This document shows positions 34,096 through 43,330 of a stretch of 64,000 bases of DNA, piece after piece. Source of the DNA: Microbacterium algeriense (GTDB lineage: Bacteria > Actinomycetota > Actinomycetes > Actinomycetales > Microbacteriaceae); NCBI RefSeq assembly GCF_008868005.1, contig NZ_WAAO01000001.1:558001-622000 (forward strand), written 5' to 3'. Both the position numbers and the translations under genes were made by a program. Positions within the stretch are counted from its first letter, which is position 1; the number at the start of each line of letters is the position of its first letter. The notes under the pieces are model-generated. The model ran no database searches. It saw nothing but the letters and a program-made list of their open reading frames with translations, and was not told the DNA's origin.

Positions 34096-34207
34096 CCGTG
34101 ACCTCTCGTCTCGTCGAACAGTTCCTCCCTATCCTGCCGGAAAAGCCTGTCGGATCCCGCATTTCGCGCGGAAAGACCGCGGTCGGAGAAGGGGTAGCCT
34201 GGCACGC

Positions 34208-35269
34208 GTGACCGATTCTCAGACGGCTTCCCGCGTCCTCGTCCGCACCGAAGGAGCTCTCGGAAGGCTCACTCTCGATCGGCCCGAGGCGATCAACGCC
34301 CTCGACATCGGGATGATCGAGATCCTGACGGAGACGCTGAACCGGTGGCGCGACGACACCGATGTGCAGATCGTGCTGATCGACGGCGCCGGAGAGCGCG
34401 GACTGTGCGCCGGTGGGGATGTGCGGGCGCTGCACGCGCAGATCGTCGCCGGGCAGGCGGAGCGGACGGCGGAGTTCTTCCGCGCCGAGTACGCGCTCAA
34501 CGCGATGATCGCCGAGTATCCGAAGCCGGTGGTGGCCTTCGCCGACGGCATCACGATGGGCGGAGGGATCGGCCTCGCCGGACACGCGGCCATCCGCATC
34601 GTCACGGAGCGCTCGAAGCTGGCGATGCCGGAGACGCGGATCGGCTTCACGCCCGACGTCGGCGGCACCTGGCTGCTCGGCCGGGCCCCTGGGCGCTTCG
34701 GCGAGTACTTCGGCCTCACGGGATCGACGATGAACGGCGCCGATGCCGTGTACCTCGGATTCGCGGACCACTTCGTCCCGTCCGAGCGTCTCGATGCGCT
34801 GCGCGAGGCGCTGGCCTTCCGGGCCGATCCCACCGGTCCCAGCGAGATCGTGCTGCTGTTCGACGAGACGCCGGATCCGACCGAGCTGCCCGCATCCCGG
34901 GAGTGGATCGACGACGCCTTCTCGGCGGACACGGTGAGCGGGATCGTCGAGCGTCTGCACGCGCACGGGACGACCGAGTCGGCGGCCACCGCTGAACTTC
35001 TGGAGGGACTCGCGCCGACCGGGCTCACGGTCACGCTCGACGCCGTCCGCGAGGCGAGGGCTCTTCCTGGACTCCGCGCCGCGCTCGAGGGCGAATACCG
35101 GCGGGTGCTGTGGTTCGTGAACGAGCACCCCGACCTGGTCGAGGGCATCAGGGCGCAGCTGGTCGACAAGGACCGGAACCCGAGATGGGACCCGCCCACA
35201 TTGGCCGAGCTCGCCCCCGACGCCGGCGCGCCCGCGCGCGACTACGTGCCTCGGCAGCCGCTGTTCTGA
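34208..35269 (+). CDS. Enoyl-CoA hydratase/isomerase family, 3-hydroxyisobutyryl-CoA hydrolase-like
   Basis: The 353-residue crotonase-fold protein has the oxyanion-hole region GERGLCAGGDVRAL and the second GITMGGGIGLAGH block. ETRIGFTPDVGGTWLLGRAPG and the long C-terminal half (ADHFVPSERLDAL, EGEYRRVLWF) match HIBYL-CoA hydrolases of valine breakdown rather than short enoyl-CoA hydratases. The start is GTG 34208, seven bases after a TAGCCT box. It is divergent from the ABC ATPase gene. Confidence 0.83.
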   Translation: MTDSQTASRVLVRTEGALGRLTLDRPEAINALDIGMIEILTETLNRWRDDTDVQIVLIDGAGERGLCAGGDVRALHAQIVAGQAERTAEFFRAEYALNAMIAEYPKPVVAFADGITMGGGIGLAGHAAIRIVTERSKLAMPETRIGFTPDVGGTWLLGRAPGRFGEYFGLTGSTMNGADAVYLGFADHFVPSERLDALREALAFRADPTGPSEIVLLFDETPDPTELPASREWIDDAFSADTVSGIVERLHAHGTTESAATAELLEGLAPTGLTVTLDAVREARALPGLRAALEGEYRRVLWFVNEHPDLVEGIRAQLVDKDRNPRWDPPTLAELAPDAGAPARDYVPRQPLF

Positions 35270-35373
35270 GGGGTGCGCGCCCGACGGGCGCGTTGTTCGC
35301 CGCGGTGCAGAAACCGCGGGTCGCGCACGGATCGGTTCGCTGTGAGCGAAGGTCCTCCCGAAGGGGGATACGA

Positions 35374-35460
35374 ATGTCCTCACTTCGTGGCACTCTGTCT
35401 TGTGGCCGATCGTCGGTCGGCATCCGTCTGCCGGGAGATCCGCCGCTTCCTCCTTTCTAG
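35374..35460 (+). CDS. Possible 28-codon leader ORF before the ABC exporter genes
   Basis: ATG 35374 is preceded by GAAGGGGG with seven bases spacing, one of the better ribosome-binding sites here. The frame encodes MSSLRGTLSCGRSSVGIRLP and eight more residues, then stops 11 bases before the GTG of the exporter gene. It could be a regulatory leader peptide; no function is known. Confidence 0.35.
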   Translation: MSSLRGTLSCGRSSVGIRLPGDPPLPPF

Positions 35461-35471
35461 AAAGTCCGCCT

Positions 35472-37199
35472 GTGCTGGGAAAAATCCTCCTCCGTTATCT
35501 CTCCCGATACCGATGGCTGCTGCTCGCCGTGCTGGTCTTCCAGCTCGCCAGCGTGGCGGCGACCCTGTACCTCCCGCGCCTGAACGCCGACATCATCGAC
35601 AAGGGCGTCGCCCGCGGTGACACCGGCTACATCTGGAGCACGGGCCTGTTCATGCTCGCGGTGTCGCTCGGGCAGATCATCGCCTCGATCACCGCCACCT
35701 ACTTCGCCGCGCGCGCGGCGATGGGCGCCGGCCGCGACATCCGCGCCGACGTCTTCGGCAAGGTCAGCGGATTCTCCGAGCGCGAGGTGTCGCAGTTCGG
35801 CGCCGGTTCCCTCATCACCCGCAACACGAACGACGTGCAGCAGGTGCAGATGCTCGCGATGATGGGCGCCACGATGCTCGTCACCGCGCCGCTGCTCGCG
35901 ATCGGCGGCATCATCTTCGCGGTGCAGACGAACGTCGGCCTGAGCTGGCTCATCGCGGTCTCGGTGCCGGCGCTGCTCATCCTCGCCGCCCTCGTGATCG
36001 GGCGCATGGTGCCGCTGTTCCGCAGCTACCAGGGCAAGCTCGACAACGTCAACCGCATCATGCGCGAGCAGCTCACCGGTGTCCGCGTCGTGCGCGCCTT
36101 CGTGCGCGAGCGCATCGAGGAGGAGCGCTTCCGCGGCGCCAACACCGACATCATGGTCGTCGGCCGCAAGGTCGGCTCGCTGTTCGTGCTCCTGTTCCCG
36201 CTGTTCATGCTGATCCTCAACGTCACCGTCGTCTCGGTCATCTGGTTCGGCGGCATCGAGGTCAACAACGGCACGGTCCAGGTGGGCACGCTGTTCGCGT
36301 TCATGCAGTACATCGGCCAGATCATGGGCGGCGTCATCATGGCGAGCTTCATGGCGATGATGATCCCGCGCGCCGCGGTCTCGGCCGAGCGCATCGGCGA
36401 GGTGCTCGAATCCGAGTCCACGCTCATCCGCCCGGAGAACGGCGTGACCGAGTTCCCGGTGCCGGGGGCGGTGGCGCTCGACGACGTCGAGTTCACCTAT
36501 CCCGGTGCCGACTCCCCGGTGCTCAGCGGCATCAGCTTCGCCGCGCAGCCGGGTGAGACGGTCGCGATCGTCGGCTCCACGGGATCGGGCAAGACCACGC
36601 TCGTGTCGCTCATCCCGCGTCTGTTCGACGTCTCGGGCGGTTCCGTCCACGTCGGCGGCACCGACGTGCGCGAGGCCGATGTCGAAGCGCTGTGGGACAG
36701 CATCGGGCTCGTGCCGCAGCGTCCGTTCCTCTTCACCGGCACCGTCGCGTCGAACCTCCGCTACGGCCGCGAGGAAGCGACCGACGAAGAGCTCTGGCAC
36801 GCCCTCGAGATCGCGCAGGGGCGCGACTTCGTCGAGGAGATGCCGGACGGGCTGGACTCGCGCATCGCCCAGGGCGGCACGAACGTCTCCGGCGGGCAGC
36901 GCCAGCGTCTCGCGATCGCCCGTGCGATCGTGCACCGGCCGCAGATCCTCGTCTTCGACGACTCGTTCTCGGCGCTCGACCTCACCACCGACGCCCGGCT
37001 GCGCCAGGCGCTGTGGCGGGAGCTGCCCCACGTGACGAAGATCGTGGTCGCGCAGCGCATCTCGACCATCACGGACGCCGATCGCATCGTCGTCCTCGAC
37101 GGAGGAACCATGGTCGGCGTCGGCACGCACGAGGAGTTGCTCGAGACGAGCGACACCTACCGAGAGATCGTCGAGTCGCAGTTGGGGGTGGACGCATGA
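35472..37199 (+). CDS. Heterodimeric ABC exporter, subunit 1 (degenerate ATP site)
   Basis: The 575-residue half-transporter has six membrane helices (residues about 15-300) and an ABC domain with Walker A GSTGSGKTT and intact signature NVSGGQRQR. Walker B reads ILVFDDSFSALD, so the catalytic Glu is Asp, and the H-loop reads VVAQRIST, so the switch His is Gln. This is the pattern of the non-catalytic site in TM287/288- or LmrCD-like heterodimers. The start is GTG 35472; its stop overlaps subunit 2 (ATGA). Likely a drug or lipid exporter. Confidence 0.88.
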   Translation: MLGKILLRYLSRYRWLLLAVLVFQLASVAATLYLPRLNADIIDKGVARGDTGYIWSTGLFMLAVSLGQIIASITATYFAARAAMGAGRDIRADVFGKVSGFSEREVSQFGAGSLITRNTNDVQQVQMLAMMGATMLVTAPLLAIGGIIFAVQTNVGLSWLIAVSVPALLILAALVIGRMVPLFRSYQGKLDNVNRIMREQLTGVRVVRAFVRERIEEERFRGANTDIMVVGRKVGSLFVLLFPLFMLILNVTVVSVIWFGGIEVNNGTVQVGTLFAFMQYIGQIMGGVIMASFMAMMIPRAAVSAERIGEVLESESTLIRPENGVTEFPVPGAVALDDVEFTYPGADSPVLSGISFAAQPGETVAIVGSTGSGKTTLVSLIPRLFDVSGGSVHVGGTDVREADVEALWDSIGLVPQRPFLFTGTVASNLRYGREEATDEELWHALEIAQGRDFVEEMPDGLDSRIAQGGTNVSGGQRQRLAIARAIVHRPQILVFDDSFSALDLTTDARLRQALWRELPHVTKIVVAQRISTITDADRIVVLDGGTMVGVGTHEELLETSDTYREIVESQLGVDA

Positions 37200-39478
37200 G
37201 CGAGCAGAGCCCTTCGACAAGCTCAGGGACCCCTTCGACGAGCTCAGGGACCCAGCGACGTCGCGGCCGCGGCAAGGCGACGGCCGCCGTCGCCGAGGTC
37301 GAGCTGAGCGCCGAGGAGCAGTACGAGGCCGAGCTCGCGGAGCAGGCGCGTCAGCACTCCGGCGACTGGGACAGCGTCGCGCCGGGCAAGGCCGACAACT
37401 TCGGTCCGAGCTTCGCGCGCATGATCGGGCTGCTGAAGCCCTCGGCGATCTGGTTCGTCTTCGTGTCGATCCTCGGCGCGATCGGCGTCGTGCTGACGGT
37501 CGCCGCCCCGAAGGTCCTCGCCGAGGCCACCAACCTCGTCTACAAGGGGTTCATCTCCATCCAGCTCGGGCAGCAGAACGGCGACTTCCCCGGCTTCCCC
37601 GCCGGCACGCCGCAGGACGTCGTGGTCGACGCGCTGCGCAGCTCGGGGCAGACCGATTTCGCGAACCAGGTCGGAGCGCTGGGCGACTTCACCGTCGGCC
37701 AGGGCGTCGACTTCGATGCCCTGCGTCTGGTCATCGCCGCCGTCCTCGGGATCTACGTGGCCGCGGCCTTCCTCACCTGGATCCAGGGCTACGTGATCAA
37801 CGTCATCATGGTGCGCACCATGTGGCGGTTGCGCGAATCCGTCGAGGCGAAGATCAACCGCCTGCCGCTGTCGTACTTCGACAAGGTGCAGCGCGGTGAG
37901 CTGATCTCCCGCGTCACGAACGACATCGACAACATCACCCAGACGATGCAGCAGTCGCTCTCCGGTGCACTCACCTCGGTGCTCACCGTGATCGGTGTGC
38001 TCGTGATGATGTTCTCGATCTCGTGGCAGCTCGCCCTCGTCGCGCTCATCACGCTGCCGCTCATGGGCGTGATCTTCGGCATCATCGGACCGCGTTCGCA
38101 GAAGGCCTTCGGCACCCAGTGGCGCAAGGTGGGCCGACTCAACGCCCGCGTCGAGGAGGCGTTCTCCGGTCACGCGCTGGTGAAGGTCTTCGGACGCGAG
38201 AAGGATGCGCTGGACAAGTTCCAGGTCGAGAACGAGGAGCTGTTCCAGGCGAGCTTCAAGGCGCAGTTCCTGTCCGGCATCATCATGCCGGCCATGATGT
38301 TCGTCGGAAATCTCAGCTACGTGGGCATCGCGGTGCTCGGCGGCCTGATGGTCGCGAACGGTCAGCTCCGTCTCGGCGATGTCCAGGCGTTCATCCAGTA
38401 CTCGCAGCAGTTCACGCAGCCGCTGTCGGAGCTGGGTGGCATGGCCGCCGTCGTGCAGTCCGGCACGGCTTCGGCCGAGCGGGTCTTCGAGCTGCTCGAC
38501 GCCGACGAGCAGGAGGCGGACGACGCCGATGCGCCCGAACTGGTGGAGGGCAAGGGCGTCATCGAGTTCGAGAACGTCGCGTTCTCGTACACCCCCGATC
38601 GTCCGCTCATCCGGGATCTCTCGTTCCGGGTGGAGCCGGGCCAGACCGTCGCGATCGTCGGTCCGACCGGTGCCGGCAAGACGACCCTGGTGAACCTGAT
38701 CATGCGCTTCTACGAGCTCAGCGGCGGGCGGATCATGCTCGACGGACAGGACATCGCCGAGGTCACGCGCGACGAGCTCCGCTCGCGCACCGGCATGGTG
38801 CTGCAGGACCCGTGGCTGTTCGCCGGCAGCATCCGCGAGAACATCCGGTACGGCCGCTCGACGGCCACGGATGAGGAGGTCATCGCCGCCGCCAAGGCGA
38901 CCTACGTCGACCGCTTCGTGCACGCCCTCCCTGAGGGATACGACACGGTGCTCGACGAGGATGCCGCGAACGTGTCGGCGGGTGAGCGCCAGCTCATCAC
39001 CATCGCGCGGGCCTTCGTCGCGCAGCCGTCGATCCTCATCCTCGATGAGGCCACGTCGGCGGTCGACACCCGCACCGAGCTGCTGCTCCAGCACGCGATG
39101 GCGGCGCTCCGCGAGGGACGCACGTCGTTCGTGATCGCGCACCGCCTGTCGACCATCCGCGACGCCGACCTCATCCTCGTGATGGAGCACGGCGACATCG
39201 TCGAGAAGGGCACGCACGACGAGCTCATCGCGGCGCAGGGCGCCTACTGGCGTCTGTACCAGTCGCAGTTCGAGCAGGCCGCGACCGACATCGACGCCGA
39301 GGATGCGCTCACCGGCTCCACGCCCGTCGTGATGACGGGCGACGTCGACGAGACGGCGGAAGCCGAGACGCAGGCGGCCGCGGTGGCCGGAGCGTCGGTC
39401 GGAGCGCAGGTCCCCGCCGCTGAGACGGCGGCGGCGCAGGGACTGCTCGAAGACGAGGGCGACGCGCCGCGCCGCTGA
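37196..39478 (+). CDS. Heterodimeric ABC exporter, subunit 2 (catalytic ATP site)
   Basis: The 760-residue half-transporter has an intact Walker A (GPTGAGKTT), Walker B (ILILDEATSAVD) and H-loop (VIAHRLST). Its signature is altered to NVSAGERQL, complementary to subunit 1. The N-terminus carries SPSTSSGTPSTSSGTQ, encoded by two dispersed-repeat copies, then a charged stretch. An extracytoplasmic insert of about 60 residues (QNGDFPGFPAGTPQDVVV) lies between TM1 and TM2. A 70-residue Ala/Glu-rich tail follows the ABC domain. Overlaps subunit 1 by four bases. Confidence 0.88.
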   Translation: MSEQSPSTSSGTPSTSSGTQRRRGRGKATAAVAEVELSAEEQYEAELAEQARQHSGDWDSVAPGKADNFGPSFARMIGLLKPSAIWFVFVSILGAIGVVLTVAAPKVLAEATNLVYKGFISIQLGQQNGDFPGFPAGTPQDVVVDALRSSGQTDFANQVGALGDFTVGQGVDFDALRLVIAAVLGIYVAAAFLTWIQGYVINVIMVRTMWRLRESVEAKINRLPLSYFDKVQRGELISRVTNDIDNITQTMQQSLSGALTSVLTVIGVLVMMFSISWQLALVALITLPLMGVIFGIIGPRSQKAFGTQWRKVGRLNARVEEAFSGHALVKVFGREKDALDKFQVENEELFQASFKAQFLSGIIMPAMMFVGNLSYVGIAVLGGLMVANGQLRLGDVQAFIQYSQQFTQPLSELGGMAAVVQSGTASAERVFELLDADEQEADDADAPELVEGKGVIEFENVAFSYTPDRPLIRDLSFRVEPGQTVAIVGPTGAGKTTLVNLIMRFYELSGGRIMLDGQDIAEVTRDELRSRTGMVLQDPWLFAGSIRENIRYGRSTATDEEVIAAAKATYVDRFVHALPEGYDTVLDEDAANVSAGERQLITIARAFVAQPSILILDEATSAVDTRTELLLQHAMAALREGRTSFVIAHRLSTIRDADLILVMEHGDIVEKGTHDELIAAQGAYWRLYQSQFEQAATDIDAEDALTGSTPVVMTGDVDETAEAETQAAAVAGASVGAQVPAAETAAAQGLLEDEGDAPRR
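37210..37253 (+). repeat. Two tandem dispersed-repeat copies at the 5' end of an ABC gene
   Basis: CCCTTCGACAAGCTCAGGGA (37210-37230) and CCCTTCGACGAGCTCAGGGA (37231-37253) repeat with a 21-base period and add the in-frame residues PSTSSGTPSTSSGT to the cytoplasmic N-terminus. Confidence 0.75.
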
Positions 39479-39493
39479 CCGCCAGCACGAACG

Positions 39494-39531
39494 ACGACGC
39501 CCCACCCCGCTTCCGCCGGGTGGGGCGTCGT
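39494..39531. terminator. Strong hairpin terminator between convergent genes
   Basis: ACGACGCCCCACCC (39494-39507) pairs perfectly with GGGTGGGGCGTCGT (39518-39531) around a 10-base loop. It serves the ABC exporter operon and the convergent carboxypeptidase gene. Confidence 0.8.
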
Positions 39532-39545
39532 GCTGTTCCTGCGGG

Positions 39546-41036
39546 TCAGTCCGTGATCCCGAGCAGCTCCAGCGGGTGGGTGAGACGCCACCAGGGGCTC
39601 GGGCCATCGAGGTCGTCCGCGAGCACGACCGGTGTCGTCGCGCTGTCGATCGGACCGACCGCGGTGAGCGCACCCACGGCGTCGCCCTGCTCGCGCTCCT
39701 CCCCGAGGTCCACGGCGGTCGTGGAGGTCGCCGGCGCACCGTTCCAGAGCACGACCGACGCATCCGCCGACGTGATCAGATCCACCTCCGCGCCCCACGG
39801 CGTGGTCACCTCGCCGACGACGGTGCCCTTCGTCACGACCGGAGCCTGAGACCGGAGCGCGGCCTCGGTCTCGGCGAACAGGGACCGGGTGGCGGCGAGT
39901 CGCTGCTCGTCGTCCGCCTGGTTCAGGGCGGTCGCGAACAGGTGCACGGTCGTCTCCCCGATCGTGACGTCCTTCGAGGCGAGCAGGTTCCAGCCGACCA
40001 GGGTGCCGGTCTTGATGCCGGTGACCCCGGGGTCGGTGAGCATGCCGTTCGTGTTCACGACGGTCCCCGCGCCGGGGAGGTCCACCGAGACGGTTCCCAC
40101 GATCTCCGCGAACACGGGGTTCCGCATCGCGAGCTCGCCCAGAGCGATCAGCGCGTCGGGGGTGGCGACGTTGCGTTCGTCGAAGCCCGACGGCGTCACC
40201 ACCGTGATCCCGGTGAGCCCGCGATCGCGCAGCCAGGTCTCGGCCGCTTGGGCGAACTGGAAGTCGGAACCCCAGATCTCGGCCGCCAAGCGGTCGATGT
40301 AGTTGTTCGCCGAGCCCAGGAGCGTGCCCTGCAGCAGCTGGTACTCGGTCAGGACGCCGCCCACCGGCACGTCCAGCGCGGACTGGTCGCTGCGGCGGTA
40401 GTCCCAGTACTCGATGCTGTCGCCGTAGTCGAACGAGAACTCGGGGCCCTGCTCACCGGGCGCGAGGGGCATCCGGTCGAGCACCATCAGGCTGCTGACG
40501 ACCTTGGTGATGCTGGCGATCGGGACGGCGTCGGCGAGGGATGCCGCGGTGCTGAGCCCGGCGATCCCGACGGCGCCTGCACCCTCGGTCGGCCACGTGA
40601 GCGCAGCCGCCGGGGCGGCGACCGGCTCGACGGCGACGGTCTGCACCGTCGGCGGCACCTCGTGCAGCGGCCAGAGCAGTGTCGTGCCGGTGTAGGCGGC
40701 GACGAGGCCGACGAGAGTGAAGAGCGGCACCAGGACCCCGGGTCCGGCCACGGCGGGACGCGTCCGCGCGTCACGCAGCAGTCCGCCCGCCGGCTCATCC
40801 GTCATCGGATCGTCCAGCGAGGCGATCGGAGAATCCGCGGCGACGGCGGCAGGGTCGACCCACGTCAGAGCGGTCGCGGGGGTCTTCTCATCCGCCCACT
40901 GCGCCTCTGCCTGGTCTGCGGGCGCGTCCTGCTCGTCGGGGGCGTCCTCGTCCACCCGCTGCCGCTTCGGCACGTACGGCGGCTTGGTGAGGGGCGGCGC
41001 GGGCGCATCCGCGGCGGGGGGATGTGAAGCGGTCAC
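39546..41036 (-). CDS. D-alanyl-D-alanine carboxypeptidase, S11 family
   Basis: The 496-residue protein has a Pro/Ala/Asp-rich cytoplasmic region, one membrane anchor (VLVPLFTLVGLVAAYTGTTLLW, about residues 112-133) and an outside penicillin-binding domain. It has the SxxK motif SITK (PIASITKVVSSL), SxN as SAN (LLGSANNYIDR) and KTG (GIKTGTLVGW). It trims pentapeptide stems in peptidoglycan. The start is GTG 41036, six bases after a TACCGT box. Divergent from the TPP-riboswitch operon. Confidence 0.88.
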   Translation of the reverse strand: MTASHPPAADAPAPPLTKPPYVPKRQRVDEDAPDEQDAPADQAEAQWADEKTPATALTWVDPAAVAADSPIASLDDPMTDEPAGGLLRDARTRPAVAGPGVLVPLFTLVGLVAAYTGTTLLWPLHEVPPTVQTVAVEPVAAPAAALTWPTEGAGAVGIAGLSTAASLADAVPIASITKVVSSLMVLDRMPLAPGEQGPEFSFDYGDSIEYWDYRRSDQSALDVPVGGVLTEYQLLQGTLLGSANNYIDRLAAEIWGSDFQFAQAAETWLRDRGLTGITVVTPSGFDERNVATPDALIALGELAMRNPVFAEIVGTVSVDLPGAGTVVNTNGMLTDPGVTGIKTGTLVGWNLLASKDVTIGETTVHLFATALNQADDEQRLAATRSLFAETEAALRSQAPVVTKGTVVGEVTTPWGAEVDLITSADASVVLWNGAPATSTTAVDLGEEREQGDAVGALTAVGPIDSATTPVVLADDLDGPSPWWRLTHPLELLGITD

Positions 41037-41125
41037 CCGTTCACGGTACCCAATCCCGGGCGCGTTCCGCCGCGCGATGCGGGGAGACGCGCCGGTGGCG
41101 AGGCGCGGTAGGATCGTCAGCACAA

Positions 41126-41213
41126 CCACGGGAGTCCGGCGAGCCGGGCTGAGAGGGAGCGAATCGCGCTTCGACCGTCGAACCTGATCTGGGTCATGCC
41201 AGCGCAGGGAGGA
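41126..41213 (+). ncRNA. TPP riboswitch (THI element)
   Basis: The core sequences are all present in order: CGGGAGTCCGG, GGGCTGAGAGGGAGC, CGAACCTGATCTGGGTCATG and CCAGCGCAGGGAGG. A TAGGAT -10 box lies at 41108-41113. The 3' part includes the AGGGAGGAG ribosome-binding region seven bases before ATG 41220, so thiamine pyrophosphate probably blocks translation initiation of the downstream ykoEDC operon. Confidence 0.93.
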
Positions 41214-41219
41214 GTTCAG

Positions 41220-41876
41220 ATGAGTACGTCCACGCACCGCTCGACCACGCAGGCATCCGCCGCCGCGAACGGGCTTCACCGCACACCGGTCTGGCGCTGG
41301 CGCGTCGTCGACATCGTCGTCGCCGCCGTCCTCGGTGTCGCGATCGGCCTCGTGTTCTGGGGCTGGAACACCATCGGCTACGCCTGGTTCGGCGCGGCCG
41401 ATGCCCTGACGCCGGGGCTCGGCGGGATCGCCGTCGGCATCTGGCTGCTCGGCGGCGTCGTCGGCGGTCTCGTGATCCGCAAGCCCGGTGCGGCGCTGGT
41501 CGTCGAGCTCGTCGCCGCGATCGTGTCGATGCTGATCGGCAACGTGTGGGGCGTCTCGACCGTGCTGTCCGGCCTCGTGCAGGGCCTGGGCGCCGAGATC
41601 ATCTTCGCTCTGTTCTTCTACCGTCGCTTCGGGATCGCGGTCGCCGCGCTCGCCGGGGTCGGCGCCGCTTTCGCCGCCTGGGTGTTCGAGCTGTTCTACG
41701 GCAGCTCGCCCAACATCCTGAAGTCGGTCGAGTTCAACACCATCTACCTGGTCAGCGTCGTCGTCTCGGGAGCCATCCTGGCGGGCGTCGTCGGCTGGCT
41801 GCTGGTGCGCGCCCTCGCCGTCACCGGTGCACTCAACCGCTTCGCCGTGGGGCGAGAGCACGTGCGCGAGGTCTGA
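41220..41876 (+). CDS. ykoE: ECF transporter S component, YkoE family (thiamine/HMP)
   Basis: The 218-residue protein has about six membrane helices: VVDIVVAAVLGVAIGLVFWGWN, GGIAVGIWLLGGVVGGLVI, GAALVVELVAAIVSMLIGNVWG and others. It matches the YkoE substrate-binding subunit family. The TPP riboswitch directly upstream indicates import of thiamine or its pyrimidine precursor. The ATG at 41220 follows AGGGAGGAG. Confidence 0.9.
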   Translation: MSTSTHRSTTQASAAANGLHRTPVWRWRVVDIVVAAVLGVAIGLVFWGWNTIGYAWFGAADALTPGLGGIAVGIWLLGGVVGGLVIRKPGAALVVELVAAIVSMLIGNVWGVSTVLSGLVQGLGAEIIFALFFYRRFGIAVAALAGVGAAFAAWVFELFYGSSPNILKSVEFNTIYLVSVVVSGAILAGVVGWLLVRALAVTGALNRFAVGREHVREV

Positions 41877-41878
41877 GC

Positions 41879-43330
41879 GTGACCTTCGCCGCCCCGGCCC
41901 GCGTGCAGGCTGCGGGCTGGGGCTGGCGGTACGCCGGCCGGAAGCGCCCGGCGGTCGCCGACGTCTCGTTCACGATCGAACCGGGCGAGCGGGTGCTGCT
42001 GCTCGGAGCGTCGGGAGCGGGCAAGTCGACCCTGCTCGCGGGCCTCGCCGGCGTGCTGGGCGACGACGACGAGGGTGAGCGGAAGGGCACGCTCCGGATC
42101 GACGGTGCGGCTCCGGAGTCGCGCCACGGTCAGGTGGGACTGGTGCTGCAGGACCCGGATGCCGGGATCGTGCTGTCGAAGGTGGGCGATGACGTGGCCT
42201 TCGGCTGCGAGAACCTCGGGGTGCCCGCAACCGAGATCCCCGGCCGTGTCGCCGAAGCGCTCGACGCCGTCGGCCTCGATGTTCCGCTGCAGCGCCCGAC
42301 GAAGGCTCTCTCCGGCGGGCAGAAGCAGCGCCTCGTGCTGGCCGGCGTGCTCGCGATGCGACCGGGATTGCTGCTGCTCGACGAGCCCACCGCGAACCTC
42401 GACCCGGACGGTGTGCGCGAGGTGCGGGCGAGTGTCGAACGCGCGGTGGTCTCGACCGGCGCGACCCTGATCGTCGTCGAGCACCGCACGCCCGTCTGGG
42501 CCGACTTGATGACGCGCGTGATCGTGCTCGCGGCGGACGGCGGCCTGCTCGCCGACGGTCCGCCCGACCGGGTCTTCGCCGCGCACGCCGACGCGCTGGC
42601 CGCGGCCGGGGTGTGGGTGCCCGATCGCGGCATCGATCTTCCGGTGCTCGAGCCGGTCGCCGCCCTCGACGCGCTCACCGCATCCGGACTCTCGATCGCG
42701 AGGGAGGCGGACGTCGTGGTGCAGGCGGGGCTCGACCTGCGCGTGCCGCGGGCGAACGCGACCGTCATCACGGGGCCCAACGGGGCGGGCAAGTCGACGC
42801 TCGCGCTCACCCTCGCCGGGCTGATCCCGGAGCACGCGGGCGAGGTGCGATCGGCCCCCGAACTCGCCGGCCGCAAGGGCACGCGTCCCATCCGCTGGAC
42901 CTCGCGGGAACTGCTCACCCGCATCGGCATGGTGTTCCAGGAGCCCGAGCACCAGTTCCTCACCCAGACCCTCCGCGACGAACTGGCCGTCGGCCCCCGC
43001 GCCCTCGGCTGGGACAGGGCGAAGACGGATGCCGTCGTCGACGAGCTGCTGGAACGGCTCGGATTGTCGCCGCTCGCGCTCGCCAACCCCTTCACGCTCT
43101 CCGGTGGGCAGAAGCGGCGGCTGTCGGTCGCGACCGTCCTGGCCGGGGCACCCGAGGTGATCGTGCTCGATGAACCGACGTTCGGGCAGGATCGTCGCGG
43201 CTGGATCTCGCTCGTCGCCCTGCTGCAGGAGGAGATCGCGCGGGGGCGGTCGATCATCGCCGTCACACACGACGACGCCGTGATCCGGCACCTGGGCGGC
43301 CACCGCATCACGCTGGGGGCGGCCTCGTGA
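41879..43330 (+). CDS. ykoD: ECF transporter duplicated ATPase subunit (YkoD-like)
   Basis: The 483-residue protein fuses two ABC domains. Domain 1 has GASGAGKST, LSGGQKQRLVLA and LLLLDEPTANLD; domain 2 has GPNGAGKST, LSGGQKRRLSVA and VIVLDEPTFGQD. It energises vitamin uptake with the S and T subunits. The GTG start lies two bases after the ykoE stop and the end overlaps ykoC. Confidence 0.92.
   Translation: MTFAAPARVQAAGWGWRYAGRKRPAVADVSFTIEPGERVLLLGASGAGKSTLLAGLAGVLGDDDEGERKGTLRIDGAAPESRHGQVGLVLQDPDAGIVLSKVGDDVAFGCENLGVPATEIPGRVAEALDAVGLDVPLQRPTKALSGGQKQRLVLAGVLAMRPGLLLLDEPTANLDPDGVREVRASVERAVVSTGATLIVVEHRTPVWADLMTRVIVLAADGGLLADGPPDRVFAAHADALAAAGVWVPDRGIDLPVLEPVAALDALTASGLSIAREADVVVQAGLDLRVPRANATVITGPNGAGKSTLALTLAGLIPEHAGEVRSAPELAGRKGTRPIRWTSRELLTRIGMVFQEPEHQFLTQTLRDELAVGPRALGWDRAKTDAVVDELLERLGLSPLALANPFTLSGGQKRRLSVATVLAGAPEVIVLDEPTFGQDRRGWISLVALLQEEIARGRSIIAVTHDDAVIRHLGGHRITLGAAS

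Noticed and set aside
39546..41861. Frame extending the carboxypeptidase by 275 residues
   Set aside because: The extra part is antisense to the TPP riboswitch and ykoE and has no domain; GTG 41036 has a -10 box six bases upstream.
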